Assembly: GCA_024741835.1 (NCBI GenBank)
Contig: JAENRP010000004.1
Coordinates: forward strand, 205,338 to 269,337
DNA length: 64,000 nt
Direction: 5' to 3'
DNA from: Diplocarpon mali
Lineage: Eukaryota > Ascomycota > Leotiomycetes > Helotiales > Drepanopezizaceae
Made by a program: the position numbers and the translations under genes. The notes under the pieces were generated by a model. The model was not told the DNA's origin. It did not search any database and saw only the letters and a program-made list of their open reading frames with translations. Shown here one piece after another: positions 31,980 to 44,040 of this stretch; position 1 is the stretch's first letter, and each line of letters starts with the position of its first letter.

Positions 31980-33134
31980 TTAATAGCCGCCGACGACGAC
32001 CTCCAGCACCCGTGGACTCCCATCCGAAACTGCGCCGGCCAGATCGCCTGTCCCAGATGCTCCCACATCGTCGTAGGGGAAAGCGTAGCCCCGACCATCT
32101 CCATTCACAGCATGCACCACCCGCGAGTAGTGATTCGTAACGCCCCCTCCTCCCTGATAATAGACACCTGCGTCGCTGGCCGGCTGCGGGCTGACTTCCA
32201 GCAACGTGCTCCGATTCAGAGCCGCCGCGAGCCTCGCGCTCAGATTCCCCATCGCTTCCGTGTTGGCTGGGTATCCGGCAAACGGGCCGGTCGAGCAGCT
32301 GAAGATATCCTTCGCCGACGGTTTGGCGAAGCTGCCGATGTTGGGAAAGGTAAGGAGGTTGTTGGAGACTCGCGCAGAGACGACGCCCCATTGTGCTTGT
32401 GTGTCCACTGTCAAGGGCTGCCGGGAGTACTTGTCCCAGACTGCGTCGACATACGCATCGTAGTAGCCGTGGAAGAGTGATGCATCCATCACGATCCCGG
32501 TGTTCGCGCTCAGCGCCCTCAGTACGCTCCCGTCGCCGGCTCGCACGACCAGCTTGTCCCAGCCTCGGCCATCCTTCGCGTGCTGGTCTACCAGCCCCTG
32601 GACGACTCGCTGCAGTCCGTCTTTGGGAATACCGGTGACGCTTTGTCGGCCCCCGGCTGTGTTGGTCAGATTCAGAGCGATCGGGATGGAGACGAAATCG
32701 ACGTAAGAGATGTTGGCGAAAAGCTGCGAGTTGTTGAATGTAAATTCGCAGAATCCCCAGTTGAGACCGTAATTCGGGTCGGATTGGTTGCTGGCTGACG
32801 GCTCCACGAGCCCCGGGCCAGGATTGAGCAGAAAGGTCAGCGTTGAATTGATGCTGAACCAGATTCTGCCACCTGCGATGCGAGGGATCATGACACCCGT
32901 GCTAGATCCGGGTGGACCAAGAGGGATAGCACAGTTGACGGCTAAAGGAGAGCCCACCTTGGAGGGAGACTCTGGATAATAGGGACTATGTCCATCGGCT
33001 TGGATCAGGACGAAGCGAGATCCATTATCGATGGCCAAACCAGTTACATAGGCCTTGACATTGGCAGAGGACGTGTGGTTGACGAGAGAGATGTTCAGGC
33101 TGGTGTTTGTAGCTTCTGACACCGGATCTGCCAT
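31980..33134 (-). CDS. GH64-family beta-1,3-glucanase-like protein
   Basis: Single exon, 384 residues from the ATG at 33134. The family hydrolyses beta-1,3-glucan (laminaripentaose-producing type) and acts on cell wall. Recognised by the overall GH64 plan: N-terminal beta region with LNISLVNHTSS, RIWFSINSTLTFLLNPGPGLVEPS, then SDPNYGLNWGFCEFTFNNSQLFANISYVDFVSIPIAL, and a C-terminal SRVVHAVNGDGRGYAFPYDDVG typical of fungal members. No signal peptide is visible from this start. An in-frame ATG at 33272 would add 46 residues that look like leader sequence, not a clear signal peptide. I chose the later start because fungal members usually begin just before the first beta strand. Catalytic residues cannot be assigned with certainty by eye. 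It runs in the same direction as the next gene (33918-35258). Confidence 0.88.
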   Translation of the reverse strand: MADPVSEATNTSLNISLVNHTSSANVKAYVTGLAIDNGSRFVLIQADGHSPYYPESPSKVGSPLAVNCAIPLGPPGSSTGVMIPRIAGGRIWFSINSTLTFLLNPGPGLVEPSASNQSDPNYGLNWGFCEFTFNNSQLFANISYVDFVSIPIALNLTNTAGGRQSVTGIPKDGLQRVVQGLVDQHAKDGRGWDKLVVRAGDGSVLRALSANTGIVMDASLFHGYYDAYVDAVWDKYSRQPLTVDTQAQWGVVSARVSNNLLTFPNIGSFAKPSAKDIFSCSTGPFAGYPANTEAMGNLSARLAAALNRSTLLEVSPQPASDAGVYYQGGGGVTNHYSRVVHAVNGDGRGYAFPYDDVGASGTGDLAGAVSDGSPRVLEVVVGGY

Positions 33135-33917
33135 AGCGATACAGTAGATAGATGTGCAAGATCTTGGAAGGTTGAAACGGGGGCGGCTGGAGTGCTTGAA
33201 TACGCGGAGAAATGAGATGAGCCTTGATTCTTGTACTTTGGCTATAATCACGTTGCCATTCCTTTGTCCCATGAGCGACTTTCTCCTGGCTTAGTTGTAG
33301 AAGAGGTATCCAATCAACACCCTTTCATGGATAGAAAGCCCTCGTGAAAATAGTGACTCAAAAAAGAGCACACTTCTGATCGAACTTAACGTCATGCAGT
33401 ACTCGAAAGACTCTGGAAATGTGCGCTGGGGTTGAGATTCGGGTTTGCCTGATAGTGATGGCTCGTGAGCAGGAGGCTTCGCAGTCGAGGGACAAAACTA
33501 CTTCCAATAAGCGAGGTGGATGTTTTGAGACAGATAAATATCATGTTTCAAAGACCCAGAACGATAAAAGGAGTGTGGCGAACATACGGTGCTCCTGATG
33601 CAGATTCCATGCTACAACTAGACGCGTGATCGGTTGCTATGTGCCACGATTGGAGGGAAAATGATTCAGTTCGGATTCATCGACAGCCCTTTGGAAGTTC
33701 ACGGGTCTATGTAACTTGAAAACTTGACGGACTAGGCCCGACACCATCTCACTTTCTAACAGCCGGATTGAGTCTGCTGCACCCGTAGGCATTGAGTACC
33801 CGACGCCATGAGCAACGCCTATTCGTTATGATCCTAGAACGCATCCATAATATGCTACAAGCACACGCCAGCCCCAGTCCGTGAGTCATGATGTTCGTAA
33901 TCGTAAGTCGTTGCGGT
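33135..33917. other. Spacer between GH64 and Wss1-like genes
   Basis: 5' flank of the GH64 gene and 3' flank of the Wss1-like gene, both minus strand. No further frame worth calling. Confidence 0.5.
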
Positions 33918-35258
33918 TCATGAACTATCCTTCATCTTTCCGCAAGTCGAACATGTCCACCATTTCTGCTCCATAACCGTCGTGCACAGCGAGCATGCCC
34001 AGGTCTGTGTCGGAAGCTTCATTTTCTGTGTCGTTGACATCGCTGTTCGGTCCGCATCTGCTATCTGCACAGTTATTTCTGCCGGACGCTCGGCCACACA
34101 TGCCTCACAGGCCAAGAAGCTGATAGGGTTATGGAGAGTGCAGAAGGGACATGTCCATCCGGTTACCAATGGGACTGGTAATGGTTCACCAGGAGAATGG
34201 ACTGGGCCTGACGGTTGAGGTTTGGGGGGAGCTGGAGATATTCCATTTCTCGGAGGAGTTGATTTGAGCTTCTTCGCAGACCCTTCAGCTACTAGTCGAC
34301 TCACAGGCCGGTCTGAGTGTTTTCTGACCAGAGGAGCTTTCGTCTTCGGTATTTTTGGAGGTGCTGGCCCCTCTCCCTTGATACCAGGCGGAGGACCAAC
34401 TTCGCCACCACCATTTCCTGTTGGATTAGAGGCTGTTGGTGGGATGTAAGAGCTTCCATATTCTCTTCTCTCGTCTTCTTGGACAAGTTCCCAGAGCGCT
34501 TGAGCAATAGCTCGGTCGTTCGCATCATCTTCATCGGCCTTGGTCTTGAATCCGTTTTCTGTAGCTTCGTGTGAAAGATCAATTATTTCTCGAACGTCCT
34601 TGTTGCCCGATCCACATCCCTTCAGTACAGTATTCCGCCTTTCGATAGCATCGACTATTACCCTCCGTATATCCGTACCAACCGGGACTGAGCGACCGCC
34701 GAGTTTTTGACCTGATCCCGAGTATAAAGTGCGCCTCTTTTCTGCAGCAATGCGAGCTATCCGTTTGGCCTCGTTCCTAGGAACGCCCCGCCCACCAAGT
34801 CTGTGGCCATCAGACAAGAACCCTTCCCCGGTATATCCCTTCGAGAGAAGACCCTCGTATTCCTTCCGCAGTTGGTCCCATAAGGCGTGGAAATTGGCGT
34901 CGTGCGGTCCGAAGACATTGTGCGATAACTCGTGGAGCATGGTGTCGACGACTTGTTCCGTGGGCAGAAACTGGTTCTTGTCGCCCGGATACCGCAGACG
35001 CAGACATATCTTCTGGCCTCGATTGACATTGATCCCTGGAATGTTCAGCGCCTCAGTCCTCGACAGCATGGAGTTTCTACCTAGGAGATTCTGTTGCTCT
35101 GGGTAGAATTCTGCTAGGGTTCCAACTTTCCAGTCACGCGCTCTCATGATAGGTTTGACCAAAGAGGCGATCTTTTTCAGGGCCAAGAGAGCATCTTTCT
35201 CGCGATCATATTTGTTGAGATGGGAGTATTGCAGAATGAGAGCGTCGTGTTCCGCCAT
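33918..35258 (-). CDS. Wss1/SPRTN-type DNA-protein crosslink metalloprotease
   Basis: Single exon, 446 residues. Yeast Wss1 is a DNA-dependent protease that removes proteins crosslinked to DNA, with SUMO and Cdc48 links. A WLM domain fills about residues 10-220. The zinc-protease motif is HELSHNVFGPHD at 109-120 (His109, Glu110, His113 and third ligand His119). The downstream GYTGEGFLSDGHRLGG and GQKLGGRS segments are typical of the family. The C-terminal half is Pro-rich and disordered, then two RanBP2-type zinc fingers (WTCPFCTLHNP...CEAC at about 368-387 and WACSLCTTVMEQKWWTCSTC at about 420-439), which in the family may bind ubiquitin or SUMO conjugates. Start at 35258 gives MAEHDALILQYSHL, a normal N-terminus. 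Intact and probably functional. Confidence 0.94.
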   Translation of the reverse strand: MAEHDALILQYSHLNKYDREKDALLALKKIASLVKPIMRARDWKVGTLAEFYPEQQNLLGRNSMLSRTEALNIPGINVNRGQKICLRLRYPGDKNQFLPTEQVVDTMLHELSHNVFGPHDANFHALWDQLRKEYEGLLSKGYTGEGFLSDGHRLGGRGVPRNEAKRIARIAAEKRRTLYSGSGQKLGGRSVPVGTDIRRVIVDAIERRNTVLKGCGSGNKDVREIIDLSHEATENGFKTKADEDDANDRAIAQALWELVQEDERREYGSSYIPPTASNPTGNGGGEVGPPPGIKGEGPAPPKIPKTKAPLVRKHSDRPVSRLVAEGSAKKLKSTPPRNGISPAPPKPQPSGPVHSPGEPLPVPLVTGWTCPFCTLHNPISFLACEACVAERPAEITVQIADADRTAMSTTQKMKLPTQTWACSLCTTVMEQKWWTCSTCGKMKDSS

Positions 35259-37460
35259 GTTACCTACCTCGCCACGAGGCTGAAGGAAATTCGAAGTTGG
35301 GGAGAGGCAAAACGCGTCTGAGCACGTCGACGCGTGAGATAAGGTGGATGAGATATGATATAGGGGTTCTCGTTCGGAAAGGTACTATCTATTATTCTTT
35401 GCAACACCGCACTATGCGCCGTGAGAGTTATTTGGTCACTGGGGCGCGAGGCTGCAGACCTACGTGGATCTGACTGCCTGTGGCAAACGCTAACCCCTCC
35501 CAGCAAGAACTAGTAAACAAAACTCCAACTGTCGGATTTTGAGAATGATGTGTGGCATTTGGTCGTTATCTACATAACACAAAATAGTTTTGTATCAGTT
35601 GGAACCCTTCAGTGCTTTGGCACGCGGCACGCATTGGCAGCTCTGTTCCGTACTCAATCATGGGCTTTGTTTGAAAACGAGAATCAATCAATAGCTCTGT
35701 CTAATGATGCTCTTTGTATCCATATGTTACCCTCCCCACTGCAAGCCCACGCCAGTAGCAACTGGCTCTCAGGCTTAGTTTCCTTAGAAACGTCATCTCC
35801 TTCGTCTCTTTCTCGCTCCTCGGCATCAGACGGATCTTCATCCCTCCCGTATCAACTTTTCCCTCATCTTCGGCCTCATCTTGCTGGATTTCCTCTCACC
35901 GAATTCTTTTATCATCCTCCTCCTGCTGCTCCTTAAGTTCTTCCTATGTCTGCTCCACCATCTACCAGCTCTGCTTACTTTCCGTCTTTTCGAAAGTCCT
36001 CAGCTGGGATTGTACCTTGATCTGCACACCTTCTCTGTCAATTATAACAACAATCCCCTTCTTGAAGTGTTCTACACACCTCCATTTATGAAAACTCCAT
36101 AAAATCTTATCCCCTTCAAGATGCCAGCTAGCTCCGCTTGGCTACCAATTCTCAAATCCTTCGCGATCCCAGTGGAGATGCTGTTTCTGTCCATGCCGAA
36201 ATCTAGGATTTTCTGGTCAACTCGCTGTAGGTAGTAAGTCACGCAGAGCGCTGGTATAAATTTGTGAAGGGCAAATTATCAACCCACGCAGAAACTCATG
36301 CCATGTCTCATAATTTCTTCTCCCGTGAGAGGATGTAGAAGACCCATGAAGTTCGTGATATTGTGAACAAAGCTACGGTGGCAGCTGATCTGTGAAGGCT
36401 TGGTATCAAGAAATCGGAAATTCTCCAGCAGAAGCCATGGTGGGTATCTTTAATAGCTTCAAATTTCGATGGAAGATCCCGGACCTGGAGTACCCATGGT
36501 AGTCGGAGATGCTTCTGGCTTTCGTGCTCTTGCATGCTGTGAATTTGACACAATATGCAAACTGAATCTCTCAACAGAAACGATGGGCCGAGTAGCTGTC
36601 GGAAGAGATCGTTTCCCGCAGGCCCAGGCCGCTCGGGTTCTTTTTGGTGCTTGACTCAGATCCCATCCACATTCTTGCGGTAGGCATCGATCAGAGGAGG
36701 GGACGCAATGAAAGAAAGCTCGGAACAGAGGAGACTTCCTGGCCACGATGGAGCCCAGCGCTGGTCTTCCAGACTTGCACTCATCACTTGATGCATATGA
36801 CGCAAAGACCCGGCAATGAATCTATAGGGCTCCTGAAGTTCTGCGTCCCGCGTTCTATTCCAGCTCAATTGTTGATTCTGCCAGAAGTACCGGCAGAACG
36901 CTCTCCTTACCCAAAGCTATCTGCTCACTGTCGATGAAGGGACCTCCAATTGAGGTTGAAAGGCTCTACATCAGGTTAGCTTCCTCAACTTCATAACATG
37001 CACCTATGATGAGGATTATGTGTATTCCATAGCGTTTTCTTCTTCATCAAGATAGGGCGTGACCATAACCAACAGTTCAAGTATGTCCATGGCACCCATT
37101 TTGACTGCTACCCGAAAGAGCGAATGAGGAAGAGGAGTTGAGGGCGAAAGTTCAGCGAAGAGATAGAGTGAGGAACAGTCATACATAACGAATAATATAG
37201 GAAAGACGTGCGTACATGCAGCTTACAAAATCAAGTTCTGTAGAGGAAGGGTGGAGAAAGAGGAGGACAACCTTCGCTCGAATAGCTTCAAAAGTCAAGT
37301 TCCATGCCAAGAGAAATTGCGGAGAGGGAAGCACTCGGTTGGTCGGGGCTCATAGTGCCAAGTCCAACAAGCTTTTCCCCACCTCGACTCGAACTCCATG
37401 CTGCATCACCATCTTACAAGTAACAAAGCACAGCAAATCTTCGTCTCTTGATTGCCCGCT
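35259..37460. other. 2.2-kb divergent intergenic region
   Basis: Between the divergently transcribed Wss1-like (minus) and DUF1776 (plus) genes, so it should hold both promoters. Pyrimidine-rich on the plus strand at about 35740-35960. Frames are short; one at 36469-36654 plus (61 codons) is not recognisable. No gene supported. Confidence 0.5.
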
Positions 37461-39108
37461 ATGTCAGCAGACGATACATCGCTCCTGGATATCGTAAGCT
37501 CCCTAAATATGCCGTGCCATTCTTTATACAGTGATTTCTGACATTGGTCATAGATCTTCACTGCCCGCAAAGAGTTGAGAAAATGCTCGGACGATATCGC
37601 AGACTACGTCGAACGACACCTTGAGAAAGTAGCCATGGACCTTCGTGAAGCTCTCTCATCATCCCAATGGATCCCCGAGTCCGCACGCCCTCGTCCACCT
37701 CCGCAGCCAGCGCAAACCTTCCGATTCCCCGCCTCGCCTTCTTCCTCCATCTACGCCCAAGTCCAGGGCTGGGTTTTGAAGAACAAGATTCTTGCTACTG
37801 TGATAGTCATAACCCTCGGCGGCGTAACATACCACATAGTAAGACAGAAATCGAACCGCAGGAAGCGAAGAGCGAAGCGCGGGACCAATGGGGCACGACT
37901 TGAGGTTGTGGTTGTGGCCGGATCACCCTCTGAACTCATCACCAAGTCTATAGCGTTGGATTTGGAGCGCAGAGGATTCATTGTGTACATTGTCTGCAAC
38001 AGCATTGAGGAAGAGGTGCTAGTACAGAAGAGCTTCTCTCGGCCAGACATAAAGCCCTTGATGTGCGATATCGTGGACGTAAGACTCACCTCCCTTTCTC
38101 CCCTAGACTAGATACCAGGAAAGGAAACACACCCTGAGCTAACATACATGATAGCCCGCCAGTGCCCGCGCCTCGATCGACCGCTTTGCAGCGCATCTCC
38201 AAGGCCCTCACGCTCCATTCCCGGGAGCAAGACAACATCATCTGATATTCCGCTCCCTGCTCATGATACCCTCGACCAACTACCCGTCTTCCCCTATCGC
38301 CGCCCTCTCTCCAACAACCGTCTCCGACCTCCTCAACACGCGGCTCCTCACACCAATCATAACTCTCCAAATGTTCCTCCCCCTCCTCCAAAGTCTCCCT
38401 CTCTCACACACACACCTCAACTCAGGCCTAGCACCAGCATCTGCACTAATCAAGCCATCCGTCCTCCTCCTCACACCCTCTATAATCTCCTCCTTAAGCC
38501 CCGCTTTCCACGCCCCCGAGTCCGTAGTCAACTCCGCCCTAACATCCCTCGCCGCCGTCCTTTCCGCCGAATTAGCACCTCTACACATCCCTGTAACGCA
38601 CCTCCAACTCGGCACCTTCGACCTCAGCGCTCTTGCGCCTCACTCCCGCTCCCAGCACACCGCGTCGTCGCAGCGCGCAGAAACCCTGACATGGGACGAC
38701 AGCACGCGCCGATCGTACGCCCGGAACTTCGTAGCCACGACCTCGTCGAGCAGCAAGCTCGGCCGAGGAAGCTCCCTGCGCGAGCTCAACAATGCGGTCT
38801 TCGATGCTGTGTTCTCGGCCCGTGGAGGCGTCGTCAGAGTGGGAATGGGCAGCTCGCTATATGGGTTCATCGGGCGCTGGGTGCCGAGTGGGCTGGTGGC
38901 GTGGATGATGGGGGCTAGGGGCGTGAGCGAGGGCAGTAGCGAGGCGGAGTTGCGGAGGGGTTTGATTATGGCTGGGAGCGGGGGTGGTGAGAATGATACT
39001 GGGAATGTTGAGTCGTCGAGAGCTTCGCATGGGATTGGGGACAGTGAGTATATCTCAGTATACGGGGAGCGGGAGGATGGGGACTTGGGCGATGGCCATG
39101 TAATCTAG
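37461..39108 (+). CDS. DUF1776-family SDR-like membrane protein, 3 exons
   Basis: Exons 37461-37493, 37554-38078 and 38155-39108 total 1512 bases, 503 residues. Both introns are phase 0 (donors GTAAGC and GTAAGA, acceptors ATAG). The N-terminus MSADDTSLLDIIFTARKELR leads into an amphipathic region. One membrane helix is at about residues 90-107 (ILATVIVITLGGVTYHIV), followed by a basic stop-transfer KSNRRKRRAKR. Then comes a Rossmann-like domain beginning LEVVVVAGSPSELITKSIALD and ERRGFIVYIVCNS, with DVLL/TP-rich helices after the second intron. The family is fungal DUF1776, related to short-chain dehydrogenases; yeast Pbr1 (YNL181W) is a member. The usual Gly-rich nucleotide motif reads AGSPSELIT, so cofactor use is doubtful. 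The C-terminal tail after about residue 455 is Ser/Gly/Glu-rich and disordered. Confidence 0.88.
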
Positions 39109-40039
39109 GCGTTCTGCATGGATGAGGAATCGCGAGGGAGGGCATTCATGTAGGAAGTAAGCTGATGGGGTTGGCGATACTGGCTTACGAGCATGGATAG
39201 AGCAACAGCGTATCTTCTAGGTGTAGGGGATTCGAGTGACCTATGATCTCTGCTCAGACTCGGGAGGTTCGGAAATTCAGGAACAGACCGACGACTAGCA
39301 AGTCTTCGAGACCAGCGACCCCTTCATCCACACGCGGCCAAGTCTCGCCGGTCATTTCGCTCGTGCCGCACCGACATCCGGGAATTGAGAAGACGTGGAG
39401 TTCGCAACTTCAATTCCTTCGTCGTACGTACCGGTGCCTCCGTCTGGGCAGCGGTCCCGACCAGCACCAAGTGACCACCCTTCCAGGTCTGGCCGCAGAA
39501 CCTGTCGGGCGCCAGATGACGCCAGAGGGGCACCGGTAGACATGTTATCTGCTCATAAGCTCCAGGGCAAAAGTCAAAGCTACTCGGTGAGGATATCGTG
39601 ATATACGAGCGTTTCGAGTGGAATGTGCGTGTGGTATCGGGATTGGCTAGCAACACTCTCGTTTCCATCCACGATCAGCACGGAAGCCTTTTCCGGGCTG
39701 GTTAGAGTGGCTGGAGCCGATCAGGGNNNNNNNNNNNNNNNNNNNNNNNNNNNNNNNNNNNNNNNNNNNNNNNNNNNNNNNNNNNNNNNTGACCGGGCGG
39801 TGATGTGGCTTACATGCGGCGTGGTGCAACGCCCTCCTGGGCTCAAGCTCAAGCGCAAACCGTCCGGTATCGAGGGCCATGCATGCAAAGTTGCATGATC
39901 TGGTAGTACACAGCCCCTTTCCAAGAAAAATACCATTTCGTCATCCCACGCATGTCCAGAAGTGAGATTTGATGCTCGCCATACCGTACGGTACGGACGT
40001 CTCTCGGGCCCCTCCGGTTTGCCTGGAGTCGAGAGCCGG
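39109..40039. other. Convergent intergenic region with N gap
   Basis: 3' flanks of the DUF1776 gene (plus) and the Yth1 gene (minus). Holds the 63-base gap. No gene supported. Confidence 0.5.
39727..39789. other. Assembly gap (63 N)
   Basis: Run of N between two convergent genes; no coding sequence appears to be affected. Confidence 0.99.
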
Positions 40040-40901
40040 TTAACCATTGTAGCCGCGGCCTCTCCGGTTCTGATGGCCGCCTCGACCACGGCCGCCGCCC
40101 CAGCTTGGCCCTCCAGCACCGTGATGCCATCGTCCTCTCCCGCGGCCCCCGCCCCCGCCCCCACCCTCGTCGCCGCCGTACCGTTCGCGCTCGGCGGCTT
40201 GTTCTCTCTCGGCTCGCTCCATAAGAAGTCGTTGTTCCTCGGCGATCTCTTCGGGATCCTTCTCGACCTTCACCGTGGGCTTGGGCAGGTCGGTCGGCCA
40301 GCGCGGATGGGCGTTCTTGCAGGTCTTGCCATCGGGGCAGAAACCTGCCAGGTAGAATACGCAGATGGTCTTGCGGACATGACGTTGCGAGCACATCGGA
40401 CCCAAGGGGCAGAAGCCCTTCTCGTAGTGTGGGCAGGGGGGCAGCTTCGACGACGGGTCGAGATGTAGGTAGAGGCATTCGTCTGGAGGGCTCGAGTCAG
40501 CAAGAACATGTGCCTCGGCGAGACGAGGCGGAACTACCTCCGTTTGAGCAATATCCGTTCTTGGCAAAGAAATTGCACTCGGGCATTTTCCTCAGGTTAT
40601 ACTCGTGCAAGAACTCGCAGGTCTCGCCCTTCTTGCACAGCCCTCGCAGCCAATGCTTGCAGACCAGGTTGTTGAAGTTCGACGAGCTGTTTGCCGACGC
40701 GTGTCGATCCGGGCATTTGGGCCCCAGCGGACAATGGCCTTGCAGGTAGGCTTTGCACGTTGGGCGGGTCGGTCGGATGCCATGGCGATAGTTCTCGAGC
40801 AAGAACGGCGAGAAGGCGAAGTGGTACTGGGGAGCCTGATGCTCCAGGATCTGTCGCGCAAGGTCTTTGGGCCCGGGGCCGCGCGACAGCACGGCGGGCA
40901 T
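40040..40901 (-). CDS. YTH1: Yth1/CPSF30 mRNA 3'-end-processing zinc-finger protein, 2 exons
   Basis: Subunit of the cleavage and polyadenylation factor that binds AAUAAA-type signals in pre-mRNA in the nucleus. Minus-strand exons 40901-40538 and 40482-40040 total 807 bases, 268 residues. Five CCCH fingers are seen in order: [19 protein letters not shown] (about 49-67), [19 protein letters not shown] (81-99), [20 protein letters not shown] (109-128, joined across the intron), [19 protein letters not shown] (138-156) and [19 protein letters not shown] (162-180). Spacing is CX7-8CX5CX3H throughout. The N-terminal [14 protein letters not shown] segment is typical of fungal Yth1. The C-terminus is an acidic/basic helix then a Gly/Arg-rich tail. 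Intron donor GTAGTT, branch CTGAC, acceptor CCAG. Start 40901 chosen; the same frame stays open upstream, but that sequence is not Yth1-like. Confidence 0.96.
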
Positions 40902-43900
40902 GTTGGGTAGAAGCTGTCGGGCAATGTTTCCGCACCGTCGAGAGGCGCGTCGAGACGCTCGCGTCGCGGGCCTGGTCAAGGTGGCAGGTTTTTCGTTGAT
41001 TTGCCGGGTGGCCCAGGTCTCTCGATGCGGCGCTGGATGATGAATTGTGTGTGCTGCAGAACGTCTGCGAGATGCTGGTTGCCGCAGTCGCAGGTCCTGT
41101 AGGAGATGGAGGCGTGCACCGGCGAGAATTTGCGCGACGGGAACCTGGCGGTTTGTGCGTGTCGTCGTCGCGCTCGAGGTGAGATATTCCCGACCGGTGG
41201 TGAGCAGGTCGACGTGGTGGCTATTGGTGGGTGGATGAGGGGGGCGGCTGCACCTCGACAAATGTCTACAAGTATGACCTCGGCCTGCTCGCCAGTACCA
41301 AGAACGCGCAAGCCTCACCTCGTCGTCGACCGGGCCGTGCGATATCTCATGCCTCTGCTACGTATGGCTTGGTCGAGTATATCTGTATCTCATCCTTGCC
41401 CACGCAGTAGACTCCGGAATGCAGCCTCTTTCTTGTCTTGCTTGCAGCTGCATCTCCCACTGCGACGCTGGTTCGTATGTCTCCATTGTCCTTGGAGCAG
41501 AGGATCAGCTCCTCTCTTGCAGCCATAGAGCGGGGATGATGTGCCTGCTGCCATTCCAGTACCGACCCTTTTTTTTTATTCCGTGCAAGTCAATCACAGC
41601 ATTCGCAAGATATCGAGGAGTAACTGGCTACTGGACCGCGCCACGCCGACGAGGTTTTCTGGGGCACGTGATGATTCTTAGGATGTATGCACAGGTTTCC
41701 CTATTTAAAAGGCGTTGAAGTTCGAGCTCCCCCGAGCCCCCATCACCGCCACCCGTTCCACCGAGCAGAACCTTGAAGAGCCTTGGATACACCAGGTTCT
41801 GCTCTGTCGGGAAAATTCCCCAAGAGGAGGCCCGAGTCGAGCGTATTCAACTGGGGCCGCCGCGCAGAGAGCATCCTCAACTCGTCCGCGTCCTCATCCA
41901 GTCATCCTCCTGCTCATCCCCTCGCTTCGATCTCTGTCAACTCCAAGGCGAAGCGACGTCGACAAGAAGGGCCTCGGCGGCCCGACTTCTTCCTGGCTCG
42001 GCTCTCGAATCCTCTGGGGGCGAGAGCCTCTTTGGACATTTATGACAAGTCAGTTCTGCAAGCGCTCCAGTGACTGGACTGGAGCGTAGCAGTCGGCGGT
42101 CTTCTACCTGCGTACACGTCAACTCTCACCTGCACAAGACAGAGAGACATGAGAGTACGCGTCTGCATATGCATACCGCGCGGGAAACCGGGCTGGGTAA
42201 GGGGCATATCCTTCGTCGAGTATCGCGACGTACATAGCGACGGGCACGTATCACGAATGCGCCGAGTGAGTCCTGAACCGGGCAGAGTCGGCAATGATAC
42301 TTCATTCCGAAGTCGAGGCGCTCATGTCTCCCCTTGTCTCCCTTGCTCAGCAGTACACTGGGTCGAATCGCGGATCCCGTCGAGCTCGCGGTCCCTCGAA
42401 CTGGCAGAGCAGTTCTTCACTCACAGGCTCAGAGCCGCACGGGAAAACGGCCGAGTCCCCTCTCAAGTCTCCCCTCGAGCGCCGTACCGTGCGGCTTTTA
42501 GCTTTTTCAAGTGCAGCAGAGTTGCAGATGAGTACGTTGACGGTCCTCACCGCATGAGCTCCATTATTGATACTGCCCGTGCCCGGTGAAAGAGGGCGTG
42601 AATGCTAGATGCTCTACGTAGCTGTGTGGTCGGCGATTGCCGATCGAAAAGCCGGTGATGGTGAACGAGTCGCTCCGGATGGTCGTCGTGTTTCGCGACG
42701 GGTCTGGGTCAGCGTTCAATAGAAGTAGATACCTATACTCAGCTTCCTGTTAGCCGACGAGCATCTGCATGAACCATGCCGATGCGCCCTCCACTACCCG
42801 AGCCTCCAAACCTGAATTCCTCCACCTGTTTGCCCTTCTCCATCCTCACGAGACAAGACAGTGGGATGAGAGCCGTCGCTCCAGCTGCGTCCCTCTCTGC
42901 CTCTCCGGCAATGTCGTGTCCTTGAATCCGACTGTACTATATGGTTCCCTGGTGCCATGGCCCTGCAAACGCCCCTGCATACTCGCTTCGGTAGGTCACG
43001 TGTCGATGAATTATTTAGCTGTCTCTGGTGTATACGCGCTTGATGCTCAATGTAAGACTCAAACAAGACTGCTTGAGGGAAGAGTACGACGCAACCTAGG
43101 ATGGTGCTTCACACTCGATTGTACTTGAAAGAGCTAGCGGGCAGATCTCAGGAATATACGTTGTTCATAGAACATCTGCTTGCAGAACCAGACACCAACC
43201 TCGAGTCTGAATTGTGTCGAGGACGAGAACACATTCATTCCTCTGCAGCTCACTGGTCCCGTGCACTGGTATGCTACTCGCCTCTTCTATGGGCTGCGAA
43301 CTTCGTATAAAACCCGCCGACTCGCTTCTCCACGGCGGGCAATTCGTGCTGCCGTACTTTCCAGAGTCGACAATCACCACGCACGGAAATCCGACGGCCG
43401 CAACAGAAGTCGCACGGCTTGGTGATAAGCTGCGCCTCGACTGCATTTTGATTACGCGGTTCCTGGGGTTAGATCCTAACGCTGCAAGCTCACGCGTCTC
43501 GGTGCTCATTTGGTAAATCGCTTGGGAAATACTATGACGATTTCGCTCCGATGAGACGCTTCTGAGACCCAGTGGGGCGGAATGTGTGAAGAATTATCAA
43601 TATGGTTGGCCAGGCGCGCAAAAGAATTCTGCGGAACATTTGGCGAAACCCGGCTGCCGCATGGGACGAGACGCAGTGGAGGCTTTGACGCCAGAAATCA
43701 ACCTTTTCAAACAAGTCTAAGGTCGCCCGATGTTGAGGCCCCTCACGCGTCCTAGAAGGTCAATCGGCCATCGAGCCGGCTCCAGTTTCCTTGGAACTAT
43801 ACGGCGTGATGTTCTCGAGGGAACAGGCGCAAGCTTCCGAGTCCAAAGCTCTCCGTCGCAGGCCAGGTTGAACCCCAGATTGGTCTCGACTCCAGCGGGG

Positions 43901-44012
43901 TGTCTGGCGGGTTTGCATGGTTATATCGATTCCATGTGGCGTTGATTGCGCCTTGGACGAAGTAACCATCCGAAGGCGAGGGGAGACAGCTTAGCTCGGG
44001 TTCACCCTTCGG
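40902..44012. other. Gene-poor stretch with two weak coding-like frames
   Basis: Promoter side of YTH1 at left. Two plus-strand frames are the most protein-like: 41783-42073 (96 codons, with a basic KAKRRR segment and ARLSNPLGARASLDIYDK near the end) and 42294-42557 (87 codons, Ser/Arg-rich). They could be exons of one unknown gene, but I found no splice pair that joins them convincingly and recognise no family. The rest shows nothing. Confidence 0.4.
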
Positions 44013-44040
44013 GTGGAGAATACCCTCGACACCCACATTG

